64,000 bases of DNA from an uncultured Paludibacter sp. GTDB lineage: Bacteria > Bacteroidota > Bacteroidia > Bacteroidales > Paludibacteraceae. The stretch spans positions 1-64,000 of the forward strand of contig CALFXE010000026.1 of assembly GCA_937927845.1 (NCBI GenBank). Direction: 5' to 3'. The notes under the pieces are model-generated. The model searched no databases, was not told where the DNA came from, and saw only the letters and a program-made list of their open reading frames with translations. Below are positions 26,043-35,026 of the stretch, in pieces (position 1 is the stretch's first letter; each line of letters opens with the position of its first letter). Position numbers and translations under genes: made by a program.

Positions 26043-26723
26043 ATGGACATTAAAAAATCATCCAAAGCTTCGCTGGAAGATAAAAAAACCATTTTCGTAC
26101 TAATGGGGCTTGTTGTCGCTTTATCATTTATTTACATTGCTTTTGAATGGACTAAGCATGAAGTTACTATTTACGAAGCTGTATCTACCGACATTGTACA
26201 GGAAGAAGAAATTGAAATTATTACAACTGCCGAAGAATTACCTCCACCTCCACCTCCTGAAATTCCGGAAGTTATTGAGGTGTTAAATGTTGTGGAAGAT
26301 GATGTAGAAACAGCACAAATTATTATTGACACAGAGGATGATAAGGACAAGAAGGTAGTTATTCAAGCTCCGGTTCAAGCAGCAACTGTTGTTGAAGAAG
26401 AGACTGAAGTTGTATTTATGGTAGTTGAGACTATGCCTTCATTCCCAGGTGGTGATGCTGCTTTGTTTAAATATCTAAGTGATAACATCAAATATCCGGT
26501 TATTGCCCAAGAAAGTGGTATACAAGGTCGTGTAATATGCCAATTCGTTGTTAACAGAGACGGCTCTATTGTAGATATAGAGGTTGTTAGAAGTGTTGAC
26601 AGAAGCTTGGATGCTGAAGCTGTGCGTGTTATTCAGAGCATGCCGAAATGGTCGCCCGGTAAACAACGTGGTAAATCAGTGCGTGTAAAATATACGTTGC
26701 CTGTTAACTTCCGCTTACAGTAA
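26043..26723 (+). CDS. TonB family energy transducer
   Basis: The 226-aa protein has a short cytoplasmic N-terminus, one membrane helix (about residues 17-33), a proline-rich and acidic periplasmic spacer (PPPPPPEIPEV and many E/D) and a C-terminal TonB domain: MPSFPGGDAALFKYLSDNIK, GIQGRVICQFVVNRDGS and MPKWSPGKQRGKSVRVKYTL. It transmits proton-motive force from an ExbB/ExbD complex to TonB-dependent receptors such as the BtuB-like one at 60736. No exbB or exbD lies nearby. It is monocistronic, with its own promoter and terminator. Confidence 0.9.
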   Translation: MDIKKSSKASLEDKKTIFVLMGLVVALSFIYIAFEWTKHEVTIYEAVSTDIVQEEEIEIITTAEELPPPPPPEIPEVIEVLNVVEDDVETAQIIIDTEDDKDKKVVIQAPVQAATVVEEETEVVFMVVETMPSFPGGDAALFKYLSDNIKYPVIAQESGIQGRVICQFVVNRDGSIVDIEVVRSVDRSLDAEAVRVIQSMPKWSPGKQRGKSVRVKYTLPVNFRLQ

Positions 26724-26773
26724 AAAATTATCCGGTTTAACCAACGGTCAACCGGTACTTATAACTAACACAG

Positions 26774-26803
26774 AACCGTTTGGAATCTCCAGACGGTTTT
26801 TTT
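26774..26803 (+). terminator. Rho-independent terminator after the tonB-like gene
   Basis: AACCGTTTGGA and TCCAGACGGTT pair over 11 positions (one T-G wobble) around a 3-nt loop, followed by a T run to 26803. The downstream hflX ATG is only 16 nt past the run, so hflX expression may depend on read-through or a promoter inside the hairpin region. Confidence 0.85.
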
Positions 26804-26818
26804 GATTTTACTTTATTA

Positions 26819-28021
26819 ATGAAAACCGAAATTTATCAGGAAAAAGCTGTTTTAGTAGGGTTGATAACTCCTGAGCAGGATGCTACCAAAGCTAATGAGT
26901 ATTTGGAAGAATTGGCTTTTCTTGCCGATACGGCAGGTGCTACGCCTGAAAAATTCTTCTTTCAGAAAATCGATCATCCCAATCCGAAAACTTTTGTAGG
27001 ACCAGGGAAACTACAGGAGATTAAATCATATATCACTGATAATGAGATAAATTTGGTGATTTTTGATGATGAGCTTACTCCTACTCAACTACGCAATATT
27101 GAAAGAGAATTAAATGTACTGATATTAGATAGAACCAATTTAATCTTGGATATCTTTGCTAAGCGAGCACAAACGGCAAACGCTAAAACTCAGGTGGAGT
27201 TAGCTCAACTGCAATATTTATTACCGCGACTTACACGTTTATGGACTCACCTTGAACGCCAACGTGGTGGAATTGGAATGCGAGGCCCGGGTGAAACTCA
27301 GATTGAAACCGACCGGAGAATTATTCTTACTAAAATTTCTCTTCTAAAGAACAATCTTAAAGACATTGACAAGCAAATGTCGACTCAACGGAAGAACAGA
27401 GGAAAACTTGTAAGGGTTGCATTAGTGGGATATACTAATGTCGGCAAATCAACTATTATGAATATGCTTAGCAAATCTTCCGTTTTTGCTGAGAATAAGC
27501 TTTTTGCAACTTTGGATACTACTGTAAGAAAAGTTATAGTTGATAATCTGCCATTTTTACTTACTGATACTGTGGGCTTTATACGAAAGCTACCCCATCA
27601 TCTTATCGAATCTTTCAAATCGACTTTGGATGAAGTTAGGGAAGCCGACTTATTAATACATATTGTCGATATTTCTCATCCTAATTTTGAAGAACAATAT
27701 AATATAGTTAATCAAACACTTAAAGAAATTGATCCGAAAGAGAAGCCTGTAATTTTGGTTTTTAATAAGATTGATGCATTTGAATACGTACCAAAAGAAG
27801 AAGATGATTTAACTCCTTCAAGCAAAGAAAATATCAGTTTAGATGAACTAAAAGCTACCTGGATTTCGAAATTACACGAAAACTGTATTTTTATTTCAGC
27901 AAAGGAAAAAACAAATATCGAAAATTTAAAAGATATTTTATACGAAAAAGTGAAATCAATACATATTGAACGCTATCCATACAATGATTTTTTATTTCAA
28001 AGATATGATGAATTATCATAA
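26819..28021 (+). CDS. hflX: GTPase HflX
   Basis: HflX is a ribosome-associated GTPase that splits stalled or heat-damaged 70S ribosomes. The protein of about 400 aa has the HflX-specific N-terminal domain (FVGPGKLQEI, IFDDELTPTQLRNIE, VLDRT-like ILDRTNLILDIFA), the glycine-rich IGMRGPGETQIETDRR linker, and a G domain with VALVGYTNVGKSTIMNML, DTVGF and NKID. I use ATG 26819 rather than an upstream TTG at 26780, because the latter lies inside the terminator hairpin. Confidence 0.95.
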   Translation: MKTEIYQEKAVLVGLITPEQDATKANEYLEELAFLADTAGATPEKFFFQKIDHPNPKTFVGPGKLQEIKSYITDNEINLVIFDDELTPTQLRNIERELNVLILDRTNLILDIFAKRAQTANAKTQVELAQLQYLLPRLTRLWTHLERQRGGIGMRGPGETQIETDRRIILTKISLLKNNLKDIDKQMSTQRKNRGKLVRVALVGYTNVGKSTIMNMLSKSSVFAENKLFATLDTTVRKVIVDNLPFLLTDTVGFIRKLPHHLIESFKSTLDEVREADLLIHIVDISHPNFEEQYNIVNQTLKEIDPKEKPVILVFNKIDAFEYVPKEEDDLTPSSKENISLDELKATWISKLHENCIFISAKEKTNIENLKDILYEKVKSIHIERYPYNDFLFQRYDELS

Positions 28022-28051
28022 CGAAATTTTTTATTAAAAAACTCAAATTCT

Positions 28052-30061
28052 ATGACTAAATACCGATCACTTACAGAAAAAGAAATTTCCTCTCTGACAG
28101 CATATGGCTGTACAGCCGAAAACTGGAAAAATGTTACCGTTACAGAAAATTTTGAACCGGATTATATCTCAAATGTGCACTTTTCAGGAAATATCAAATT
28201 AGGTTCATTTGAAAAAGTAATAGCATTAGCCGGTGGTTTAAAAAGGCATACCGGACTAAACAATTGCTGTTTACATAACTGCACGGTTGGAGATAATGTC
28301 TTTATCGACAAAGTGCATAATTATATTGCTAACTATATCATTGGAAATGACACCTTTATTGACAACATCAACTTATTGATAGTAGACGGCATAAGTGCTT
28401 TCGGCAATGGAGTTCAAGTACCTGTTATGAATGAAGGCGGTGGAAGGGAAATTTCAATTTTCGATAATTTGTCTGCACCTCTTGCTTATATTCAAGCTTT
28501 GTATCGACACCGTAAAGATGTAATAGAAAATATACAAACACTTATTGATGACTATGCAAAATCACAAGAATCTGATATGGGTTTTATCGGTAATAATGTC
28601 AGAATTGTGAATTGCGGCACAATACAAAACGTAAGGATAGGAAGCTATGCCGTTGTAGAGGGTGCATCTATATTAGAAAACGGGACTATTAACAGTAATA
28701 TAGAAGCTCCCGTTACAGTAGGTTCAGGTGTTAAATGCAGAAACTTTATTCTAAGCTCCGGTGTAGAAGTGCTTGATTCCACATTAGTTTCGCGTTGCTT
28801 TGTGGGACAGGGTTGTATACTCTCGAAACATTACTCAGCATTAGATTCTTTATTCTTTTCCAATTGTCAAGGCATGCATGGTGAGGCTACTGCAATCTTC
28901 GCCGGTCCATATACGGTTACTCATCACAAATCTACTCTTCTTATCGCCGGAATGTTTTCATTTCTGAATGCAGGTAGTGGTTCAAATCAAAGTAATCATA
29001 TGTATAAATTAGGTCCCATTCATCAAGGTATATGCGAAAGAGGTGCAAAAACAACCAGTGATTCATACTTGTTGTGGCCTGCAAAAATAGGAGCTTTCAC
29101 TTTGGTTATGGGTCGCCATAATAAACATTCCGATACTTCGGATTTACCATTTTCATATCTTATTGAAAATGCTTCTGAAAGTTTTCTTGTTCCCGGTGCC
29201 AACTTAAGAACTGTAGGTACGATACGTGATGCTCAAAAATGGCCTAAACGTGATAATAGAAAAGACAGTAAAAAACTCGATCCTATCAACTTCAATCTTT
29301 TGAGTCCGTATACAATTCAAAAAATGTATAAGGGTGTAGAAGTCCTTAATAAACTGCAACAAATTTCAGGAGAAACTACCGATTTATATGTTTATCAAAA
29401 TTGTAACATAAGAAATTCATCTTTAAAGACAGGTTTGGAATTATATAATATTGCAATAACTAAATTTTTGGGTAACTCCCTTATCAGCAGATTAGAGGGA
29501 AGGGAATACTCAAATATGGAAGAGATTAGGGCACGCTTAAAACCAGATTCTAAAGAAGGTAGTGGCGAATGGTTTGATCTTTCCGGTTTAATTGCACCAA
29601 AATGTAAGATTGATAAATTACTTGATGCAATCGAACAAAAACAATTAAATTTGGATGAAATACAGCAGGCTTTTGTTGAAATGCATACAAATTATTATAC
29701 TTATGAGTGGACATGGGCAAAAGATAAATTAGAGCAATATTGGAATAAAAATATAGATGAGGTTACTTATGATGATATTGTTAATATGATTGAACATTGG
29801 AAGTCATCAGTAGTAAAATTAGATGAATTAATATATTTAGATGCTAAAAAAGAGTTTGATTTGAATTCAAAAACCGGATTTGGTGTTGATGGTGATGAAG
29901 ATCAAAAACATAAAGATTTTGAATCGGTACGAGGTAGTTTTGAAAATAATCCCTTTGTTTTAGCAGTTTTAAATCATATTGAAGTAAAAACTGATCTTGG
30001 TAATAGAATGATTGAGAAACTTCGTAAAATTAGCACATTATTTAAACATGAACAACTTTAG
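28052..30061 (+). CDS. DUF4954 family protein with left-handed beta-helix region
   Basis: This 669-aa cytoplasmic protein matches the Bacteroidetes DUF4954 family as I remember it (MTKYRSLTEKEISSL start, GCTAENWKNVTV). The first 300 residues contain hexapeptide-like stretches (CTVGDNVFIDKVHNYI, VRIGSYAVVEGASILENG, VEVLDSTLVSRCFVGQGCIL), which suggest a left-handed parallel beta-helix as in acyl- and nucleotidyl-transferases. No catalytic residues can be assigned. It lies 30 nt after hflX and overlaps the alcohol dehydrogenase gene by 14 nt, so all three are likely in one transcript. Biochemical role is unknown. Confidence 0.75.
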   Translation: MTKYRSLTEKEISSLTAYGCTAENWKNVTVTENFEPDYISNVHFSGNIKLGSFEKVIALAGGLKRHTGLNNCCLHNCTVGDNVFIDKVHNYIANYIIGNDTFIDNINLLIVDGISAFGNGVQVPVMNEGGGREISIFDNLSAPLAYIQALYRHRKDVIENIQTLIDDYAKSQESDMGFIGNNVRIVNCGTIQNVRIGSYAVVEGASILENGTINSNIEAPVTVGSGVKCRNFILSSGVEVLDSTLVSRCFVGQGCILSKHYSALDSLFFSNCQGMHGEATAIFAGPYTVTHHKSTLLIAGMFSFLNAGSGSNQSNHMYKLGPIHQGICERGAKTTSDSYLLWPAKIGAFTLVMGRHNKHSDTSDLPFSYLIENASESFLVPGANLRTVGTIRDAQKWPKRDNRKDSKKLDPINFNLLSPYTIQKMYKGVEVLNKLQQISGETTDLYVYQNCNIRNSSLKTGLELYNIAITKFLGNSLISRLEGREYSNMEEIRARLKPDSKEGSGEWFDLSGLIAPKCKIDKLLDAIEQKQLNLDEIQQAFVEMHTNYYTYEWTWAKDKLEQYWNKNIDEVTYDDIVNMIEHWKSSVVKLDELIYLDAKKEFDLNSKTGFGVDGDEDQKHKDFESVRGSFENNPFVLAVLNHIEVKTDLGNRMIEKLRKISTLFKHEQL

Positions 30062-31214
30062 CTTTTATAGTCCGACTTACTTTGTGTTTGGCAAAGAACG
30101 TGAAAACGAGGCAGGTGCATTAGTAAAACGCTTCGGTGGAAAGAGAGTCTTAATACATTATGGTGGAGGCTCTGTCGTAAAAAGTGGTTTACTCGAACGT
30201 GTAAAAAACTCTCTATCTAATGCAGATATTTCTTTTGTAGAATTAGGCGGTGTTGTGCCAAATCCACGAAGCGGTTTAGTTTACAAAGGTATAGAACTAT
30301 GCAAGAAAGAAAACGTTGATTTTATCTTAGCTGTGGGTGGCGGCAGTGCCATTGACTCAGCCAAAGCTATTGCAATAGGTGCTTTATACGATGGCGACTT
30401 TTGGGATTTCTTTTCCGGTAAGAAGAAAATCGACAAAGCATTACCCGTTGCGACCATACTGACACTTACTGCTGCCGGTAGCGAGGGTTCTAACGGAACT
30501 GTTATAACTCACGAAGATGGTATGCTTAAACGTTCTGCCGGAAGTAATTTAATTCGTCCTGTTTTTTCAATATTAAATCCTGAGCTGACGTGTACCTTGC
30601 CTCCATATCAAACCGCTGCCGGTGCTGCTGATATGATGGCTCATGTGATGGAGCGTTATTTCACTAACACTAAAGATGTTGAAATTACTGACAGATTATG
30701 TGAAGCTATTATGCTCACTATCAAAAACGAAACACCAAAAGCATTAAAAAATCCATACGACTACGAAGCACGTGCTAACCTTATGTGGGCAGGAACATTG
30801 GCTCACAACGATATTTGTGGCGTTGGTCGTGAACAAGATTGGTCTTCACATCAAATTGAACATGAACTTTCCGGATTATACGATGTTACTCATGGTGCCG
30901 GTTTAGCTGTAATATTCCCTGCATGGATGAAATACGTTGTGAAGCATGATGTTTTACGTTTTGCTCAATTTGCCGTAAGAGTTTGGGGTTGTGAAATGGA
31001 TTTTCAAAATCCTGAAGCAACGGCATATCAAGGTATTGAATGTTTTGAGCAGTTTATGAAATCAATAGGGATGCCTGTACGTTTTGCTGAAATAGGAGCA
31101 AAAGCTGAAGATATTCCTCTGCTTGTAGAGAAACTTGCATTGAAATCCACTTTAGGCAATTTCGTTAAATTAACGCCTGAAGACGTAAGAAAAATATATG
31201 AGTTAGCTGTGTAA
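30048..31214 (+). CDS. Iron-containing alcohol dehydrogenase (BDH/YqhD type)
   Basis: This NAD(P)H-dependent aldehyde/alcohol oxidoreductase of about 388 aa has the cofactor-binding GGGSAIDSAKAIAIGA and the metal ligands in GAADMMAHVMERYF (Asp, His) and SSHQIEHELSGLYDVTHGAGL (two His). The pattern matches the butanol dehydrogenase/YqhD group, which often reduces aldehydes with NADPH. I start at ATG 30048 (MNNFSFYSPTYFVFGKE); an earlier in-frame start at 30012 lies deep inside the preceding gene. The real substrate is unknown. Confidence 0.88.
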   Translation: MNNFSFYSPTYFVFGKERENEAGALVKRFGGKRVLIHYGGGSVVKSGLLERVKNSLSNADISFVELGGVVPNPRSGLVYKGIELCKKENVDFILAVGGGSAIDSAKAIAIGALYDGDFWDFFSGKKKIDKALPVATILTLTAAGSEGSNGTVITHEDGMLKRSAGSNLIRPVFSILNPELTCTLPPYQTAAGAADMMAHVMERYFTNTKDVEITDRLCEAIMLTIKNETPKALKNPYDYEARANLMWAGTLAHNDICGVGREQDWSSHQIEHELSGLYDVTHGAGLAVIFPAWMKYVVKHDVLRFAQFAVRVWGCEMDFQNPEATAYQGIECFEQFMKSIGMPVRFAEIGAKAEDIPLLVEKLALKSTLGNFVKLTPEDVRKIYELAV

Positions 31215-31237
31215 TTGGTAAAATACTGTATTTTATA

Positions 31238-32458
31238 ATGTCTATAAAAACTTTACATATAAGTTCAAAAAGCATTAATGTTGAAATTAATCTTCCTGCT
31301 TCAAAAAGTATAAGCAATAGAGCTTTGATTTTAAATGCATTAGCTTACAGTCCGTATGACATACAAAACCTCTCAGACTGTGACGATACTAATGTAATGA
31401 TTAGTGCACTCGACTCTAATGATACAACCTTCGATGTAGGTGCTGCCGGCACATCAATGAGATTTCTTACTGCTTTTTTATCTAAAACTGTAGGTGAATG
31501 GATAATTACAGGTAGCGAACGAATGAAAGAACGTCCGATAAAATTATTAGTTAATGCATTGAATTCTTTAGGTGCAAAGATTGAATACATTGAAAATGAG
31601 GGTTATCCTCCTCTCAAGATATTTGGAAGTGCGTTAACAGGAGGCGAAATTACCATGAACGGAGGAGTCAGCAGTCAGTATATTTCAGCATTAATGATGA
31701 TTGCTCCTTATATGCAAAACGGACTAAAAATCAATCTGGAAGGAGAGGTAATTTCTATACCATATATTCAAATGACTTCAAATATGATGAAGGAATTTGG
31801 TGTAAATGTGAGTTTTGAGAATAATATAATCGACATAAAACCTCAGATTTATACTCCTATTAAATATAAGGTAGAATCTGACTGGTCGGCTGCTTCATAT
31901 TGGTACGAGATACTATCTATTATTGGTAATGGTCGAGTATTTCTGAAAGGATTGAGAAAAGACAGCTATCAGGGAGATAGCAAAATTGCAGATTTATTTA
32001 TTCAGCTTGGTGTTAATACAGTCTATCACGAAGATGGTGTTGAGTTGACTGCCAATCAGAACCAATGTGAGTATTTTGAATATGATTTTATCAATCAACC
32101 TGATCTTGCTCAAACTCTTGCTGTTACTTGTTGTGTGAAAAATATTCCGTTTTATTTCAAAGGTGTGCAAAGTCTGAAAATAAAAGAAACTGATAGAATA
32201 GCTGCTTTAATCAACGAATTGAGAAAGGCGGGCTATATCCTTAAAGAGCCTGAACATGGATCATTGATGTGGGATGGTGAAACTGAACAAGTTAACTCAA
32301 AAGAGGCACCTGTATTTCAAACCTACCACGACCACAGGATGGCAATGGCTTTTGCACCAATTGCTTTAGTCAGATCAATCATCATTGAAAATCCTGAAGT
32401 AGTAACTAAGTCATATCCAAGCTTCTGGGATGATTTAGAGAAATTAGGTAAGTCCTAA
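31238..32458 (+). CDS. aroA: 3-phosphoshikimate 1-carboxyvinyltransferase (EPSP synthase)
   Basis: AroA condenses shikimate 3-phosphate with phosphoenolpyruvate in aromatic amino acid synthesis. The 406-aa protein has LPASKSISNRALIL, the PEP-site GAAGTSMRFLTAFL, ERMKERPI, GGVSSQYISALMM, KETDRIAAL and DHRMAMAFAPIAL. It is slightly shorter than Proteobacterial enzymes but like other Bacteroidetes ones. It lies 23 nt after the alcohol dehydrogenase and ends the plus-strand run. Confidence 0.95.
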   Translation: MSIKTLHISSKSINVEINLPASKSISNRALILNALAYSPYDIQNLSDCDDTNVMISALDSNDTTFDVGAAGTSMRFLTAFLSKTVGEWIITGSERMKERPIKLLVNALNSLGAKIEYIENEGYPPLKIFGSALTGGEITMNGGVSSQYISALMMIAPYMQNGLKINLEGEVISIPYIQMTSNMMKEFGVNVSFENNIIDIKPQIYTPIKYKVESDWSAASYWYEILSIIGNGRVFLKGLRKDSYQGDSKIADLFIQLGVNTVYHEDGVELTANQNQCEYFEYDFINQPDLAQTLAVTCCVKNIPFYFKGVQSLKIKETDRIAALINELRKAGYILKEPEHGSLMWDGETEQVNSKEAPVFQTYHDHRMAMAFAPIALVRSIIIENPEVVTKSYPSFWDDLEKLGKS

Positions 32459-32528
32459 AATAAAAGTGAATTAAATAATTGCAACTGTTTAATCTTATAT
32501 CTATATTAACTCAAGACTGTTTCAACAA

Positions 32529-32573
32529 TATGGAACGCGGATGACGCAGATTTTCAAACGCGGATTTTTAGGT
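32529..32573 (+). repeat. CGCGGAT-type repeat fragment, copy R5
   Basis: TGGAACGCGGATGACGCAG followed by ATTTTCAAACGCGGATTTTT is a short member of the family seen at R1-R4. It lies between aroA and the 3' end of the restriction-modification operon, so it marks one border of that operon. Confidence 0.75.
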
Positions 32574-32583
32574 ATTATACAAA

Positions 32584-33465
32584 CTAGAGAAAGTCTAAAA
32601 TTCTACAGTATTCAGCTTCAGGCTCTCTGGTTAAGAATAATTCTAATTGATTTTTATCAACAAAACCACCAAGTTTTTTTCGATAAGTTTCATATGTTTG
32701 AGAATTCTCAATTTCAAGTTTTCTATTTTCTGAAATTTTTAGAAATTCTTCTTCTTTGTCAATTCCGAGAAATTTTCTGTTTGTAAGGTTAGCAGCAATA
32801 CCTGTCGTACTACTTCCTGTGAATGGGTCTAAAATCCATGCATTTTTTGTAGTTGATGCTAATATTATTCTTGTCAGCAATGCTAATGGTTTTTGTGTAG
32901 GATGCTTACCACAAGATTTTTCCCAAGGAGCAATAGCCGGCAAATTCCAAACATCTTTCATTTGAGTACCACCATTGATAGTTTTCATTAATTCATAATT
33001 ATAATAATGAGAAGATTTCTTACTTTTCCTTGCCCAAATTATAAATTCTGTTGAATGAGTAAAATATCGACACGAAAGATTTGGAGGAGGATTTGTCTTT
33101 GCCCAAGTAATACAATTGAGAATTTTATAATCCAATTCGGTAAGCATTTGAGCAACAGAAAAAATATTATGAAATGTCCCACTTATCCAAATTGTGCCGT
33201 TATCAGTTAAATGTTCCCTACAGGTCTTTAACCATTTAAAATTAAACTCATTATCTTTTTCAAAACCATTAGATCGATCCCATTCACCTTTGTTGACACT
33301 TACCATTTTCCCGCTTTGAACCGAAATTCCGTCATTTGATAAAAAATATGGTGGATCGGCAAATATCATATCGAACTTGAAATCAAACTGATTAAGAAGT
33401 TCAACACAATCACCTTTCAAAAGGGTAAAGGCTTTATCTGTGGATCGAAAGTAGGGTTTGATCAT
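32584..33465 (-). CDS. DpnA-like adenine DNA methyltransferase (beta class), second methylase of the R-M system
   Basis: The 293-aa S-adenosylmethionine-dependent methylase has motif IV FADPPYFLSNDGIS at residues 36-40 and onward, and motif I DPFTGSSTTGIAA near the C-terminus, which is the beta-class order. The match to M.DpnA/M2.MboI-type enzymes is strong by eye: VSVNKGEWDRSN, CITWAKTNPPPNLSCRYFTH, MKDVWNLPAIAPWEKSCGKH, PTQKPLALLTRIILAS. DpnA methylates adenine in GATC, also on single strands, and protects incoming DNA. Third gene of the operon, 15 nt after the putative endonuclease gene. Confidence 0.88.
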   Translation of the reverse strand: MIKPYFRSTDKAFTLLKGDCVELLNQFDFKFDMIFADPPYFLSNDGISVQSGKMVSVNKGEWDRSNGFEKDNEFNFKWLKTCREHLTDNGTIWISGTFHNIFSVAQMLTELDYKILNCITWAKTNPPPNLSCRYFTHSTEFIIWARKSKKSSHYYNYELMKTINGGTQMKDVWNLPAIAPWEKSCGKHPTQKPLALLTRIILASTTKNAWILDPFTGSSTTGIAANLTNRKFLGIDKEEEFLKISENRKLEIENSQTYETYRKKLGGFVDKNQLELFLTREPEAEYCRILDFL

Positions 33466-33480
33466 TATGTTTGTTGATAA

Positions 33481-34014
33481 TTAATTAGGTAATCCTAACC
33501 ATTTTAATGGGATTTCATTAAACATATAGTGACAATTCATGCTATGTATATAATCCAAAGTATCTTGATAGCGTTTGTCTTTAAACCAATCATTTAAAAC
33601 ATAAACATATTCAACTCTCCAACCTAAAGAATAAACTAATTTAGTGTATTGTTTTCTTTTGAAGTCGCATGTTTGAAGTTTTTCATCAACAGATCCTGTT
33701 ACTTGTTGAAATTTAATCTCAATTATAAATAAAGTATCTCTAATAACAACAAATAACCCATTGTCAGGTAATAATTGTTTAGAAAGATATTTCTTCCAAT
33801 CTATATCAAATTCTTTAAGAAATTTATAGAATTCATATTTTTGAAAGCATCTTGCAACTTCATTCCCATTGTAAAGGACTCTGTATCCGGATTTATTTGT
33901 GGTTTTAATCAATTCATATCCATCAATATTCTGTAATAACTTCTTAATATCTACTCTTTTTTCAAAATGGAGACCTGTTTGCGTATGTGCTCCACCAACA
34001 CCATCTTTTATCAT
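33481..34014 (-). CDS. Putative type II restriction endonuclease, PD-(D/E)XK fold
   Basis: The 177-aa protein lies between two DNA methylases, the usual place of the endonuclease. It has a PD-(D/E)XK-like core: GLHFEK with Glu18, PDNG at residues 83-86 and IIEIKFQQV with EIK at 99-101. The N-terminal GGAHTQTGLHFEKR resembles a motif I have seen in other predicted endonucleases. It is much shorter than DpnII or MboI (about 280-290 aa), so it is not an obvious full homolog of those GATC enzymes. Specificity is inferred from its methylases only. Confidence 0.7.
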   Translation of the reverse strand: MIKDGVGGAHTQTGLHFEKRVDIKKLLQNIDGYELIKTTNKSGYRVLYNGNEVARCFQKYEFYKFLKEFDIDWKKYLSKQLLPDNGLFVVIRDTLFIIEIKFQQVTGSVDEKLQTCDFKRKQYTKLVYSLGWRVEYVYVLNDWFKDKRYQDTLDYIHSMNCHYMFNEIPLKWLGLPN

Positions 34015-34051
34015 AGGTTATAAATTTATTTAATTATTTGAACTCATTAGT

Positions 34052-34978
34052 TTAAATTGCTCTGACGTAATTTAATTCTTCTAATAGCTGGTTAGTTATT
34101 AATAATTCTGTTAGTTTCCCTCGTTTATTAGCATTTGCATTGACCATCCTTGTTGCAAAAACTCGTTTAATACTAAATTGTTGATATAGATCATCAAAAA
34201 AATTATCTTTTGGATTTTTTCCTTTTACGTCAGAATTGCTTAAAATAAAATTATGACCAAGCAAATCAATTTTCTTACAGAAATCACCTAACCTAATTTG
34301 CTCATAATCATTAAAATCTTCTTTTGTATAAGAATTGAAACTTGATGTTTCACTTAATGGTTTATAGGGTGGATCGAAATAAAAGAAACTGTTATATTTA
34401 GCATATTTCAGTGTTTCTTCGAAGTCACCCGTCATTATTTGAACCTTCTGAAGAATTACACTATCTGCGAAAATTGTATCTCTATCACAAATTTTAGGAT
34501 TAGCATATCGTCCGAATGGCACATTAAAGAGCCCTTTGCTATTAACGCGATATAAACCATTAAAACACGTACGATTTAAAAAAATGAATAATGCAGTATT
34601 TTCAACTCGATCTAAGGATTGAGTGTTAAATCTTTCTCTTTTGTCTAAATAGTATTTTTTTCGTTTATCTTCGCTTAATGGCAAATACTCATCTTGAATT
34701 AATTGTAAAAGCTCAACCAATTCGGATGGACTTTCCTTAATTGTTTTATAAGCAGTTGTCAAATCCGGATTTATGTCATTAATAACAGCTTTTGTAATAT
34801 TTGGATATTGCTGTAAAATCCAAAACAGAACAGCTCCTCCTCCAACAAAAGGCTCAACGTAAGTGACATCTTTAATCTCTGCAAAATTGTATGGTAGAGC
34901 TTTTTGAATGCTTCCTATTAGCTGAGTCTTACCACCAACCCACTTGACAAAAGGTTTTGCTTTAATATTCATTTTCAT
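34052..34978 (-). CDS. Dam/DpnM-like DNA adenine methyltransferase (alpha class)
   Basis: The 308-aa methylase has FVKWVGGKTQLI at residues 10-21, motif I YVEPFVGGGAVLFW (about 40-53), NRTCFNGLYRVNSKGLFNVP and motif IV FYFDPPYKPL (DPPY 202-205). This is the alpha-class order of Dam, DpnM and MboA, which make N6-methyladenine, most often in GATC. It is the first gene of the three-gene operon and has its own promoter, so protective methylation would be made before or with the nuclease. The gap to the nuclease gene is 37 nt. Confidence 0.9.
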   Translation of the reverse strand: MKMNIKAKPFVKWVGGKTQLIGSIQKALPYNFAEIKDVTYVEPFVGGGAVLFWILQQYPNITKAVINDINPDLTTAYKTIKESPSELVELLQLIQDEYLPLSEDKRKKYYLDKRERFNTQSLDRVENTALFIFLNRTCFNGLYRVNSKGLFNVPFGRYANPKICDRDTIFADSVILQKVQIMTGDFEETLKYAKYNSFFYFDPPYKPLSETSSFNSYTKEDFNDYEQIRLGDFCKKIDLLGHNFILSNSDVKGKNPKDNFFDDLYQQFSIKRVFATRMVNANANKRGKLTELLITNQLLEELNYVRAI

Positions 34979-34989
34979 CTTCTTTCCTG

Positions 34990-35020
34990 CAAATTTACAT
35001 TTTTTTTACAATATCACAAC
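34990..35020 (-). promoter_or_regulatory. Promoter of the restriction-modification operon
   Basis: On the minus strand, GTTG (35020-35017) is followed after 19 nt by TAAATTTG (34997-34990), a good Bacteroidetes promoter. It lies 12 nt upstream of the first methylase ATG, giving a very short or absent leader. It is only 6 nt from the stop of the preceding lipoprotein gene. Confidence 0.65.
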
Positions 35021-35026
35021 CCCTCT

